Source: a virus. From it: 21,600 bases of DNA. The stretch lies in the IMG/VR virus record IMGVR_UViG_3300035682_000217, positions 1 to 21,600 of that record. One strand, given 5' to 3'. The notes beneath the pieces were generated by a model. That model ran no database searches. It was not told the DNA's origin and saw only the letters and a list, made by a program, of their open reading frames with translations. Position numbers and translations under genes: made by a program. How positions within the stretch are numbered: position 1 is the first letter of the stretch; every line of letters starts with the position of its first letter. Positions 1-5,343 of this stretch are shown piece after piece.

Positions 1-293
1 AAACGCTGTAAAAGACCCTCCAGTACACATACGGTTTTCCCGTCCAATCCAAATAAAACTTTAATTAGGAAACGGCTTCGGAATAAAAAGGGGGGAGGGA
101 TAGTAGTACTATGGGGGTGTACCTCGGGGTGGATATATAAGAGTGGAGGGGTATAGATTGGGTCGCTCCCACAGGCGTAGTCGCATGCACCCTATGCTAG
201 ATAAGAAACACTTAAAAGGATTAAGAATGTTAAGTACCTGATGTATAAGTAATTAGTATTGCCAAAAGGGGGTACAGACTGTACCTAGGTTAG
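1..293. other. Left-end region without a supportable gene
   Basis: No convincing complete gene is seen. A plus-strand frame is open from base 2 to a TAA at 62-64 and could be the tail of an upstream gene; a minus-strand frame starting at an ATG at 30-28 could equally run out of the window to the left. Too little sequence is available to choose. Bases about 90-175 are unusually G-rich on the plus strand and contain a small palindrome (atagtactat). No tRNA T-loop signature was found. The right end holds the 15-bp palindrome listed separately. Confidence 0.4.
271..285. promoter_or_regulatory. 15-bp palindrome, possible operator
   Basis: The sequence ggtacag-a-ctgtacc is a perfect 7-bp inverted repeat around a single central base. 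It lies 28 bases upstream of the TATCTTTG box and about 55 bases before the chosen HNH start. A compact, perfectly symmetric DNA site in front of a gene cluster suggests a dimeric repressor or activator site. As an RNA it would make a poor hairpin because the loop is one base. The function is inference. Confidence 0.35.
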
Positions 294-312
294 GTGGTAA
301 CAAGAAAACGCA

Positions 313-320
313 TATCTTTG
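313..320 (+). promoter_or_regulatory. Possible -7 promoter element (TATCTTTG)
   Basis: TATCTTTG matches the Bacteroidetes TAnnTTTG -7 consensus. Transcription would start near 327, giving a leader of about 12 bases before the ATG at 339. No TTG is seen at the usual distance upstream (only ttagg), so this is a weak candidate. If real, it drives the three coupled genes HNH, winged-helix and phosphoesterase, and it excludes the GTG at 294 as the start of the first. Confidence 0.3.
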
Positions 321-338
321 CTTGTAAAATGTATTATT

Positions 339-644
339 ATGATGACAAAAAATGGTATAGACCTTAGTGTTTGTGCTTATTGTAAGACCACGTTAGATGA
401 CTACTCAAGAACTGTAGACCATCTATATCCTAAGAGTCGTGGCGGTAAGTTGAGCAATAACAATAAGGTTCCTTGTTGCGGTCAGTGTAACAAGATGAAG
501 GGCGACATGAATGTTGTTGAGTTTAGCAGGGCGTTAAGCGGATTGATTTTCTATGAGCATAGTCGCCATAAGGAAAGCCTTTCTCATCTGAAGAAGGTGA
601 AGCTTAATGTTGATGGTATTATCGAGAAACGAAAGGGAGAATAA
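339..644 (+). CDS. HNH endonuclease
   Basis: A small HNH-family nuclease, 101 aa from the ATG at 339. Two zinc-type cysteine pairs (CAYC at residues 12-15 and C46/C47..C50) flank the catalytic segment TVDHLYPKSRGG, with the core Asp27-His28 and a conserved Asn near 42. Members of this family nick or cut DNA with a single metal ion, and phage copies act in packaging, homing or host DNA attack; which applies here cannot be told. The frame is open back to a GTG at 294. I chose 339 because a TATCTTTG box lies at 313-320 and the extra 15 residues do not resemble the family. The stop overlaps the next start (TAATG), so the two genes are translationally coupled. Confidence 0.8.
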   Translation: MMTKNGIDLSVCAYCKTTLDDYSRTVDHLYPKSRGGKLSNNNKVPCCGQCNKMKGDMNVVEFSRALSGLIFYEHSRHKESLSHLKKVKLNVDGIIEKRKGE

Positions 645-1195
645 TGGAAAATCATATCGTGTATGATTTGGTCTTGATGGAGGCCGATAGAATTGCGTAT
701 TACCGTAGGAGGACCCTTGACTTATATTACAAAGATGCGCAGGGTAACTTCGTGACTATAGGTGAAGCGTACAGCGACGAGGCGGACGAGCTAGTAGGAA
801 TGTTGCTTAAGAAGAAGAAGATGAGGTACTGCCTTGCCTTCATAGACACCTTTGATTTGCAAGATGAGTTAAAGCCGTCGGCATTCAGGACGTTGAGGTT
901 CTTTGTTAAAGCCATGGGCTACGGAAATCATTTAAAGAAGTATGGTATCAGGGATATCGTGAATGCGATGGGACTGAAGACTGACTATGTTATTAGTAGC
1001 ATCAAACAATTATGTGAGAAAGATATCCTTAGATTTACAGTCGAAAAAGGTAGGAGAGATTACATGGTTAATCCAACTGTGTTCTACAAAGGAACGATGA
1101 AAAAGATGTTCTACTCTACAAAAGAATTTAACAACATGCCCAAGAGGGACTATGAGCTAAATGTTATTGACGAAAAACCCCTAAACATTTTTTAA
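644..1195 (+). CDS. Winged-helix DNA-binding protein, RepL-like
   Basis: A 183-aa protein. The N-terminal 70 residues are not recognised. Residues about 78-155 look like a winged helix: an initial helix (FRTLRFFVKAMGYG), a turn (IRDIVNAMGL), a recognition helix (DYVISSIKQLCEKDIL) and a wing ending in YMVNPTVFYKG. The Val-Asn-Pro-x-x-Phe-x-x-Gly ending resembles plasmid RepL initiators and related phage proteins, so a role in replication initiation or transcription control is plausible but inferred. The start ATG overlaps the HNH stop by one base and its own stop overlaps the next ATG in the same TAATG way, so the three genes form a coupled operon. The C-terminus is basic. Confidence 0.6.
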   Translation: MENHIVYDLVLMEADRIAYYRRRTLDLYYKDAQGNFVTIGEAYSDEADELVGMLLKKKKMRYCLAFIDTFDLQDELKPSAFRTLRFFVKAMGYGNHLKKYGIRDIVNAMGLKTDYVISSIKQLCEKDILRFTVEKGRRDYMVNPTVFYKGTMKKMFYSTKEFNNMPKRDYELNVIDEKPLNIF

Positions 1196-2079
1196 TGGAA
1201 TTAACTAGACACAGCAGAAACGTGCATCAGCTACATTTGATTGGAAAGACCATTCAGGTTGCGATGCTATCAGACTTACACTGGGACAACCCGCATTGCG
1301 ACAGAGACCTACTTAAGCGACACCTTGACTACTGCCTTGAAAAAGAAATCCCCGTGATGCTTAATGGCGACACCTTCTGCTTGATGCAAGGGCGTGGTGA
1401 TAGACGTTCAAACAAGAGCGACATCAGACCAGAACACAACAACGCTAGATACCTAGACTCCGTTATTGAGACGGCAGTTGATTGGTTTGAACCTTATGCA
1501 AGCATAATAACTGTTGTTGGATATGGTAATCATGAGACTGGCATTATCAAGTGGCAGGAGACAGATGTGATACAGCGATTCGTTGACTTGCTTAACTACA
1601 AGACGGGGGCAAGTATCTACACTGGCGGATACGGCGGATGGCTTATCATTAGTCAATCACCAAACGAAGGCAGCACTGCAACCCTATCCACCAAGGTTAA
1701 ATACTACCACGGTTCGGGCGGCGGCGGTGTCGTTACCAAGGGGGCTATTAATATGACCCGTGCACTTGAGACATATGAAAATATGGACGTATTCTCCATG
1801 GGACATATCCACGAAAACTCTTCTCGTAACGATGTGCGTGAAACTATTGAGAATCACTCTAAAACAGGATATAACATCAAGCACAAGAACATACACTTGA
1901 TGCTTACTGGTACATACAAAGAAGAATACGGAGAAGGCTCCCACGGATGGCACGTCGAAAGAGGTGCGCCACCAAAGCCGTTAGGGGGGAGAATCCTTGA
2001 GATACATTCCGTTAGAAGTAAAGTTGATGGAGTAGATACATTATCAAAAATAATTGACAGTAGGAAGTTTCCAATTTAA
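1195..2079 (+). CDS. Calcineurin-like metallophosphoesterase
   Basis: A 294-aa member of the calcineurin-like metallophosphoesterase superfamily, with the full set of metal-binding motifs in order: SDLH (Asp27, His29), NGD (Asp59), GNHE (Asn112, His113, Glu114), a YHG histidine (His172) and GHIH (His204, His206). These coordinate a di-metal centre that hydrolyses phosphomono- or diesters. The substrate is not evident; relatives include SbcD/Mre11-type nucleases, cyclic-nucleotide phosphodiesterases and protein phosphatases. There is no signal peptide, so it should act in the cytoplasm. It is the last gene of the coupled set, and a TATATTTG box follows its stop by three bases. In phages such enzymes are found with DNA-processing genes, which agrees with the HNH neighbour. 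Confidence 0.85.
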   Translation: MELTRHSRNVHQLHLIGKTIQVAMLSDLHWDNPHCDRDLLKRHLDYCLEKEIPVMLNGDTFCLMQGRGDRRSNKSDIRPEHNNARYLDSVIETAVDWFEPYASIITVVGYGNHETGIIKWQETDVIQRFVDLLNYKTGASIYTGGYGGWLIISQSPNEGSTATLSTKVKYYHGSGGGGVVTKGAINMTRALETYENMDVFSMGHIHENSSRNDVRETIENHSKTGYNIKHKNIHLMLTGTYKEEYGEGSHGWHVERGAPPKPLGGRILEIHSVRSKVDGVDTLSKIIDSRKFPI

Positions 2080-2082
2080 TTG

Positions 2083-2090
2083 TATATTTG
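2083..2090 (+). promoter_or_regulatory. Promoter -7 element TATATTTG, first copy
   Basis: TATATTTG is a perfect Bacteroidetes TAnnTTTG element directly after the phosphoesterase stop. A TTG at 2054-2056 lies 26 bp upstream, somewhat farther than usual. Transcription would start near 2097. Because a strong terminator stands at 2150-2177, transcripts from here should be only about 75-80 nt unless they read through. Confidence 0.5.
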
Positions 2091-2096
2091 TACCAC

Positions 2097-2176
2097 ATCA
2101 TTTTGCTTGTTCTCATAATGTTGGTTTTAGGTTTTCATGTTTGTTTAGTGCCTCACTTCGGTGGGGCATTTTTCTT
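2097..2176 (+). ncRNA. Candidate short RNA between promoter and terminator
   Basis: The stretch from the expected start point of the 2083 promoter to the T-run of the 2150 terminator contains no convincing gene. It would give an approximately 80-nt RNA ending in a UUCG-capped hairpin. It could be a stand-alone small RNA, or simply a leader that is conditionally terminated ahead of the 153-aa gene. The boundaries are inferred from promoter and terminator positions only. Confidence 0.3.
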
Positions 2177-2177
2177 T
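2150..2177 (+). terminator. Intrinsic terminator, UUCG tetraloop
   Basis: gcctcac-ttcg-gtggggc forms a 7-bp stem (one G-T pair) with a stable UUCG tetraloop, followed by a T-rich run. The same 18-base hairpin occurs again at 2679-2696. It sits between the two TATATTTG boxes and in front of the 153-aa gene, so it insulates that gene from upstream transcription. Confidence 0.7.
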
Positions 2178-2178
2178 C

Positions 2179-2186
2179 TATATTTG
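2179..2186 (+). promoter_or_regulatory. Promoter -7 element TATATTTG, second copy
   Basis: A second perfect TATATTTG, immediately downstream of the terminator. Transcription would start near 2193, leaving a leader of about 18 bases that ends in a run of nine A residues before the ATG at 2211, a typical Bacteroidetes initiation context. No exact TTG is seen about 20 bp upstream; the terminator stem occupies that place. Confidence 0.5.
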
Positions 2187-2210
2187 CTACTTACTAACTA
2201 ATAAAAAAAA

Positions 2211-2672
2211 ATGGAAAAATTTTTAAGCATTCCTATTGCAAGGGGTGGACACAAATTAATCTCTGCGAATGATATTTGCACAATCGAAGACAATCAAGAT
2301 GAGTCTTGCGTGTATGTAATGTACAAAAACGCCCAGTCTATTGTGAAGATTTATTATATGCAACAAGCGACTGAAGCTATTCCTGGAGATGAGGTCAAAA
2401 ACCTCGATTCGGTAGCGGAGCCTGGAAAAGCTTTTGATGGAGACAAAGAATATGTGTTAACTATTTCTGAAGCTATTGAAAACGCTGTTATTGATGCGCT
2501 TCAAAAGAATCCAAATCAAGTAGTTCATACCATCCATGAATTGCCTTTGGAGATATTTGAAGTTGTATCTTATCAGTTTGAGCAAATATTAAATAAATAT
2601 AATGATGGCGGCGCCTTATATCCTGGAGACCAGGGAACACTTACTCCTGGAGAAGCTGCGGTACAAGCTTAA
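2211..2672 (+). CDS. Small conserved-type phage protein, function unknown
   Basis: A 153-aa acidic protein. The first 55 residues (starting MEKFLSIPIARGGHKLISAN) have a beta-rich pattern that I associate with short proteins common in Bacteroidetes phages, where the strands DICTIE and VYVMYKN are followed by a polar helix (SEAIENAVIDALQKN, about residues 85-100). No enzymatic motif or membrane segment is present. Three copies of a Pro-Gly-(Asp/Glu) motif occur (about residues 58, 140 and 148). It is a single-gene transcription unit: its own TATATTTG promoter and an A9 leader in front, and a strong terminator seven bases after the stop. This layout suggests a product needed in quantity or at its own time, such as a virion accessory protein, but that is inference. 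Confidence 0.6.
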   Translation: MEKFLSIPIARGGHKLISANDICTIEDNQDESCVYVMYKNAQSIVKIYYMQQATEAIPGDEVKNLDSVAEPGKAFDGDKEYVLTISEAIENAVIDALQKNPNQVVHTIHELPLEIFEVVSYQFEQILNKYNDGGALYPGDQGTLTPGEAAVQA

Positions 2673-2678
2673 AAATAT

Positions 2679-2703
2679 GCCTCACTTCGGTGGGGCTTTT
2701 TTT
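2679..2703 (+). terminator. Intrinsic terminator, duplicate of the one at 2150
   Basis: The same gcctcac-ttcg-gtggggc hairpin as at 2150-2167, here followed by seven T residues. It begins six bases after the stop of the 153-aa gene and separates it from the promoter of the MGKS/terminase operon. Confidence 0.8.
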
Positions 2704-2733
2704 ATTCAAAAAAGTTGGTAAAAATATATTCAT

Positions 2734-2741
2734 TACATTTG
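2734..2741 (+). promoter_or_regulatory. Promoter -7 element TACATTTG for the MGKS/terminase operon
   Basis: TACATTTG matches TAnnTTTG. A TTG at 2715-2717 lies 16 bp upstream, slightly short of the usual 17-23. Transcription would start near 2748, giving a leader of about ten bases before the ATG at 2758. No other promoter or terminator was found between here and the terminase end at 7961, so this probably drives the whole 5-kb operon. Confidence 0.5.
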
Positions 2742-2757
2742 TCCTAAACATTTTTAT

Positions 2758-2886
2758 ATGTTAGGAAAGATGATGGGCATTGACCCTAAGATGCTTAAGA
2801 AGGATTACAGTAGTAAGAAAGTCAAGAAAGAAAAGACTACTAAGAATCCTATACCTAAAATTAAAAAAAGTGGCAGCAAAGGATAA
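2758..2886 (+). CDS. Small lysine-rich protein, array member 1
   Basis: A 42-aa reading frame starting MLGKMMGIDPKMLKKDY and ending KKSGSKG, very rich in Lys with no hydrophobic segment. It starts about ten bases after the expected transcription start and is therefore the first gene of the operon. A longer open frame from a TTG at 2780 overlaps it in another phase, but that frame's first 30 residues look like out-of-phase translation of this gene, so I prefer this one. It overlaps the next gene by 17 bases. Function unknown; the composition suggests nucleic-acid binding. Confidence 0.5.
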   Translation: MLGKMMGIDPKMLKKDYSSKKVKKEKTTKNPIPKIKKSGSKG

Positions 2887-3040
2887 GGCATATTACGACG
2901 CTATATCCAATATGGATAAAGACATTCGCAAGAACTATGCAGATGATGCAAGAAACAATGCGAACGATAACAGGGTCTTAAAGAAAAAGATTTGGGACTT
3001 ATATACAAAGGCGAAGTTCGCCACAACTCGTAAAAAATAA
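2870..3040 (+). CDS. Small basic protein with GTG start, array member 2
   Basis: A 56-aa protein from a GTG at 2870, preceded by attaaaaaaa, which is the A-rich context expected for Bacteroidetes translation. It reads (M)AAKDKAYYDAISNMDKD onward and ends KFATTRKK: a charged, mostly helical, basic protein. The frame is open upstream to 2780, but those codons overlap the preceding gene and look non-coding; an ATG at 2912 is a shorter alternative. The stop is followed by ATC and the ATG of the next gene, in the same reading frame. Function unknown. Confidence 0.5.
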   Translation: MAAKDKAYYDAISNMDKDIRKNYADDARNNANDNRVLKKKIWDLYTKAKFATTRKK

Positions 3041-3043
3041 ATC

Positions 3044-3478
3044 ATGGGAAAAAGTAGAGGTAAAATTGATGACAATGTTCCTAAGTCGGAAGCGTTTGTT
3101 AAAAAAAGCTTAAAGGAGAAGATTGTAGGCGCTTATTCAAAAGCTCTTGGCCGCATTCAAAAAGATGGCAAAGAGAAACATGATGTTATGTCAAAGAGTA
3201 GAAAAGAAAATGCTCTTCTTGGGGGGAAGGTAAAAGTAAAAACTGTCTCTGGAGGTCTTGCTAATAAAGAGAAGGTAAAGGTTGTCACGAAGTTCAAGAA
3301 GAATGGCGAAACAGTGACTAGGTCAAAGAAAACAACTGGATTACCGTTTATGAAGCAGAGAGAATATCAAGGCTCTACAATTAACAAAGAAGGCAAGATG
3401 ACAAAAAGTTATTCTGCTATCAATCCATTAGGGGCGTTTAAGAAAAAGTCAATGATAACAAAAAATAAATACGAATAA
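3044..3478 (+). CDS. MGKS-family basic protein, array member 3
   Basis: 144 aa, of which about 33 are Lys. The N-terminus MGKSRGKIDDNVPKSEAF begins with the MGKS..GK module shared by the genes at 3662, 4144 and 4567. Residues about 25-40 (EKIVGAYSKALGRIQK) correspond to the G/EK-(I/L)-x-x-A-(F/Y)-x-K helix seen in the same relatives. The centre (about 62-100) is a Val/Lys alternating stretch that could be a beta-hairpin, and the C-terminus ends KNKYE, like the KNKY ending of the next gene. No enzymatic motif, signal peptide or membrane helix is present. It starts three bases after the previous stop (TAA-ATC-ATG). The protein is likely to bind nucleic acid, judged only by charge. Confidence 0.65.
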   Translation: MGKSRGKIDDNVPKSEAFVKKSLKEKIVGAYSKALGRIQKDGKEKHDVMSKSRKENALLGGKVKVKTVSGGLANKEKVKVVTKFKKNGETVTRSKKTTGLPFMKQREYQGSTINKEGKMTKSYSAINPLGAFKKKSMITKNKYE

Positions 3479-3481
3479 ATC

Positions 3482-3658
3482 ATGGACAACTGTAATCATT
3501 TAATTCAAAAGGGAAACCGTGTATACGGTGGCTCAGCTAACAAAGGCAAGAAGTTCGGCGCTTATGTAGAGAAGAATGTATCTGTAGATACAGACGCAAA
3601 CAAATACGGAAAAGCTTCCGGTGGAAAGAAAATTTTTAAATCAAAAAATAAATATTAA
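3482..3658 (+). CDS. Small basic protein, array member 4
   Basis: 58 aa, starting MDNCNHLIQKGNRVYGG and ending FKSKNKY. It is Gly/Lys/Asn-rich, with a single Cys at residue 4. It lacks the MGKS start but shares the KSKNK C-terminal module with the 17-codon remnant at 4085, including 19 identical bases, and KNKY with the gene at 3044. The junction pattern is the same as its neighbours: TAA-ATC-ATG in front and TAA-GTC-ATG behind, in the same reading frame. Function unknown. Confidence 0.55.
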   Translation: MDNCNHLIQKGNRVYGGSANKGKKFGAYVEKNVSVDTDANKYGKASGGKKIFKSKNKY

Positions 3659-3661
3659 GTC

Positions 3662-4081
3662 ATGGGAAAAAGTACAGGAAAAATTAACGTAAAAAAGAAG
3701 GACGTTGTTCCAACAATGACTCCAAAAAAAGCTGAAGCAATTAAGGTTAATTTGCCGTCTCAGCGAGCACAATATCAATTAATCTCACCTCAAATGTCAA
3801 TGGAACAGATTGGCAAAAGAATGTCAAAGAGTGGGCCACGCAAGAATCTTCGTGAGACAGCTGCTGTTGTAAAAGGAAAAATTCAAAAGGCATTTAAAAA
3901 AATTGGAAAAAATTCAGATAAAAAACCAAACACTCCTTCGGCTCTGCCAATAACTGAAAAACAAGCCATAAGGGCAGCTTCTGATGGAAAAGCGTCTGGT
4001 AAAGAATTTTTTACAAACGACTACTACGATTCAAGTTTGTATACAAGTAGAAAAAGGTATGCACTAAAACGTAAAAATTAA
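3662..4081 (+). CDS. MGKS-family basic protein, array member 5
   Basis: 139 aa, starting MGKSTGKINVKKKDVVPTMT. Residues about 15-80 are a close relative of residues about 39-110 of the gene at 4567: VVPTMTPK, then an MS..-Q-(I/L)-G element, then MSKSGPRKNLRETAAVVKGK and a G-K-x-Q-x-A helix. The central block is encoded by 57 bases identical in both genes. The last 50 residues (KNSDKKPNTPSALPITEKQA onward, with a YYDSSLYTSRKRY segment) are not shared. It is strongly basic with no hydrophobic segment. It lies in frame with the three preceding genes. Function unknown; duplication within the array is clear. Confidence 0.65.
   Translation: MGKSTGKINVKKKDVVPTMTPKKAEAIKVNLPSQRAQYQLISPQMSMEQIGKRMSKSGPRKNLRETAAVVKGKIQKAFKKIGKNSDKKPNTPSALPITEKQAIRAASDGKASGKEFFTNDYYDSSLYTSRKRYALKRKN
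3820..3876 (+). repeat. 57-nt perfect direct repeat, copy A
   Basis: Identical base for base to 4797-4853. It encodes MSKSGPRKNLRETAAVVKGK inside the 139-aa gene at 3662. The flanking codons differ, even where the protein is still similar. Confidence 0.9.
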
Positions 4082-4084
4082 ATT

Positions 4085-4138
4085 ATGCCACGCAAGATTA
4101 AGCCCATAGACTTCACTCTTAAATCAAAAAATAAATAG
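4085..4138 (+). pseudogene. 17-codon chimeric remnant (MPRKIKPIDFT...)
   Basis: The frame reads MPRKIKPIDFTLKSKNK and stops at TAG. Its first 33 bases match the first 33 bases of the gene at 5100 with one difference (MPRKIKPIDFT in both). Its last 19 bases before the end of the TAG region (4119-4137) are identical to 3636-3654, the C-terminal end of the gene at 3482. It is therefore best explained as the product of recombination or deletion between array members, leaving only head and tail. It may still be translated, since it follows the previous stop by three bases (TAA-ATT-ATG). Most likely non-functional, but a 17-residue peptide cannot be excluded. Confidence 0.6.
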
Positions 4139-4143
4139 AAATC

Positions 4144-4563
4144 ATGGGAATGGGAAAAAGTACAGGACTTATAGGAAAAATTCAGACCGCATTTAATAAA
4201 GCAAAAGATAATTCTGCAAATAAAAAAATGGCTAAGGTTGAATCTATCGACGACAATAAGAGATTGAATCGTATCGTTGAAAGAAGATATGTGAAGATGG
4301 ATAAGAAATATGAGCGTGCCGCTGGAAACGAAAAGAAAATGGCCAAGGTTGATAAAAAATATGGCTACAACTATGAGGGTGCAAAAGCCGCTGGTATCGT
4401 AAAGGATGAGACGGGCTACATGGGTTCCATAGGAAACGAAGGGCTTATACTTAAAGGCAAGAAGCATCCATCAATGATTAAGACTAGAAAAGTCGAAAAA
4501 CTTCTTGGAAATAAAATAGTAAGAAAAGGGGGTAATTTATATACAGTTCCAAAAAAATCATAA
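4144..4563 (+). CDS. MGKS-family basic protein, array member 7
   Basis: 139 aa. The start MGMGKSTGLIGKIQTAFNKA contains a duplicated atggga, so the conserved MGKS module actually begins at the second ATG (4150); either could initiate. GKIQTAFNKA is the shared helix module. The rest (KKMAKVESIDDNKRLNRIVE, then KKYERAAGNEKKMAKVDKKY) contains two KKMAKV elements and is probably a charged helical region, followed by a Gly-rich part ending LYTVPKKS. No catalytic motif is present. The next gene starts three bases after the stop (TAA-ATC-ATG) in the same frame. This gene is out of frame with the earlier members because five, not three, bases separate it from the remnant at 4085. Function unknown. 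Confidence 0.6.
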   Translation: MGMGKSTGLIGKIQTAFNKAKDNSANKKMAKVESIDDNKRLNRIVERRYVKMDKKYERAAGNEKKMAKVDKKYGYNYEGAKAAGIVKDETGYMGSIGNEGLILKGKKHPSMIKTRKVEKLLGNKIVRKGGNLYTVPKKS

Positions 4564-4566
4564 ATC

Positions 4567-5100
4567 ATGGGAAAAAGTAAAGAAAGAAAGTTCAATGTTC
4601 CAAGAGAAGATAAGGACTTAAAATTAAAAAAAAGAACATCTGAACCTCTTGGATACGCTAATTTGGCACTTAAGAAAAGAAAAATGGTTGTTCCAACAAT
4701 GACTCCAAAGCCAGCTCAAACGATTGAAAACTATCGCCCTTCAGAAGAAGCATCTTATGGTGGAGCTAAAAAATCTATGAGTCAGCTTGGTAGAGAAATG
4801 TCAAAGAGTGGGCCACGCAAGAATCTTCGTGAGACAGCTGCTGTTGTAAAAGGCAAATTGCAAAATGCTTACAACAAAGCTACTGGAAGAAAGACAGTAT
4901 CTATGGAGATGGATGGTAAGACATTTACGGGGACAGACAAAATGGGTATGCGACGTGGGGTTACTAAGGTTAGCAATCCAACTGCAGGGTCACGTAAAGT
5001 TGTTGATGTTTACAATGCAGGCGGTAATCTCAAGCGTCAGCGTATTGTAGATAGAGATGCTTCAGGTAAGAAGATTCAAGTTATCAAAAGAAAAGGATAA
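4567..5100 (+). CDS. MGKS-family basic protein, array member 8
   Basis: 177 aa, starting MGKSKERKFNVPREDKDLKL. Residues about 39-110 repeat the domain of the gene at 3662: VVPTMTPK, MSQLGREMSKSGPRKNLRET, AAVVKGKLQNAYNKATGRK. The C-terminal 65 residues (TVSMEMDGKTFTGTDKMGMR and on, with VVDVYNAGGNLKRQRIVDRD) look like a small beta-rich domain not present in the relative. The protein is strongly basic and ends VIKRKG. Two nucleotide repeats, of 57 and 23 bases, are shared with 3662-4081. Its stop overlaps the next start (TAATG). A nucleic-acid-binding or virion-internal role would suit the charge but is not shown. Confidence 0.65.
   Translation: MGKSKERKFNVPREDKDLKLKKRTSEPLGYANLALKKRKMVVPTMTPKPAQTIENYRPSEEASYGGAKKSMSQLGREMSKSGPRKNLRETAAVVKGKLQNAYNKATGRKTVSMEMDGKTFTGTDKMGMRRGVTKVSNPTAGSRKVVDVYNAGGNLKRQRIVDRDASGKKIQVIKRKG
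4797..4853 (+). repeat. 57-nt perfect direct repeat, copy B
   Basis: Identical to 3820-3876, lying 977 bases downstream in the 177-aa gene. A second shared stretch of 23 bases (3704-3726 and 4687-4709, coding for VVPTMTPK) lies upstream of each copy. Confidence 0.9.
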
Positions 5101-5342
5101 TGCCACGCAAAATTAAGCCCATAGACTTCACTTGCAAAGCGCCTAAGTCTTCATTCAAGGATGAGGTAAAACAGCCTTCTCCTAAGTACTCTACGGATGA
5201 GTATGTGGACTATAACCGTAAGAACAATGGATTGGCTTTCCAAGGTCGTCTCATTGACAAAAATCTTGATGCAATGTTTAAGGCCCCCGGGTCTGACATT
5301 AAATCAAATATGAATAATAGTAAAAAATCTAAAAAGAAGTAA
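5100..5342 (+). CDS. Small basic protein MPRKIKPIDFT, array member 9
   Basis: 80 aa. The first eleven residues, MPRKIKPIDFT, are duplicated in the remnant at 4085. The middle (SPKYSTDEYVDYNRKNNGLAF) is more neutral, and the tail (NNSKKSKKK) is lysine-rich. There is one Cys at residue 12. The start ATG overlaps the previous stop by one base, and the next gene starts one base after its stop, so translation is coupled. Not recognised; the lack of the MGKS module sets it apart from its neighbours, but its charge and setting are the same. Confidence 0.6.
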   Translation: MPRKIKPIDFTCKAPKSSFKDEVKQPSPKYSTDEYVDYNRKNNGLAFQGRLIDKNLDAMFKAPGSDIKSNMNNSKKSKKK

Positions 5343-5343
5343 A

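Noticed and set aside
1-293. tRNA or other RNA gene in the left-end gap
   Set aside because: No T-loop GTTCRANNC pattern or cloverleaf pairing was found, only G-rich sequence and a palindrome.
2119-2190. A 23-codon hydrophobic frame in the 2080-2211 gap
   Set aside because: It runs through the terminator hairpin and the second promoter, so it is more likely chance than a membrane peptide.
2780-2869. N-terminal extension of the frame 2780-3040 from a TTG
   Set aside because: Its first 30 residues (Arg/Leu-rich) are an out-of-phase reading of the better frame 2758-2886; a GTG at 2870 with an A-rich upstream stretch is a more likely start.
4078-4467. Minus-strand open frame of 129 codons across the MGKS array
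   Set aside because: It is the complement of well-supported plus-strand genes and reads as Phe/Leu/Ile-rich, the expected shadow of AAA/AAG-rich codons.
2870-5100. Stop-codon reassignment as explanation of the in-phase array
   Set aside because: All other genes in the window end at TAA (with a few TAG or TGA) where expected, and no gene has an internal TAA, TAG or TGA, so the standard code is used.
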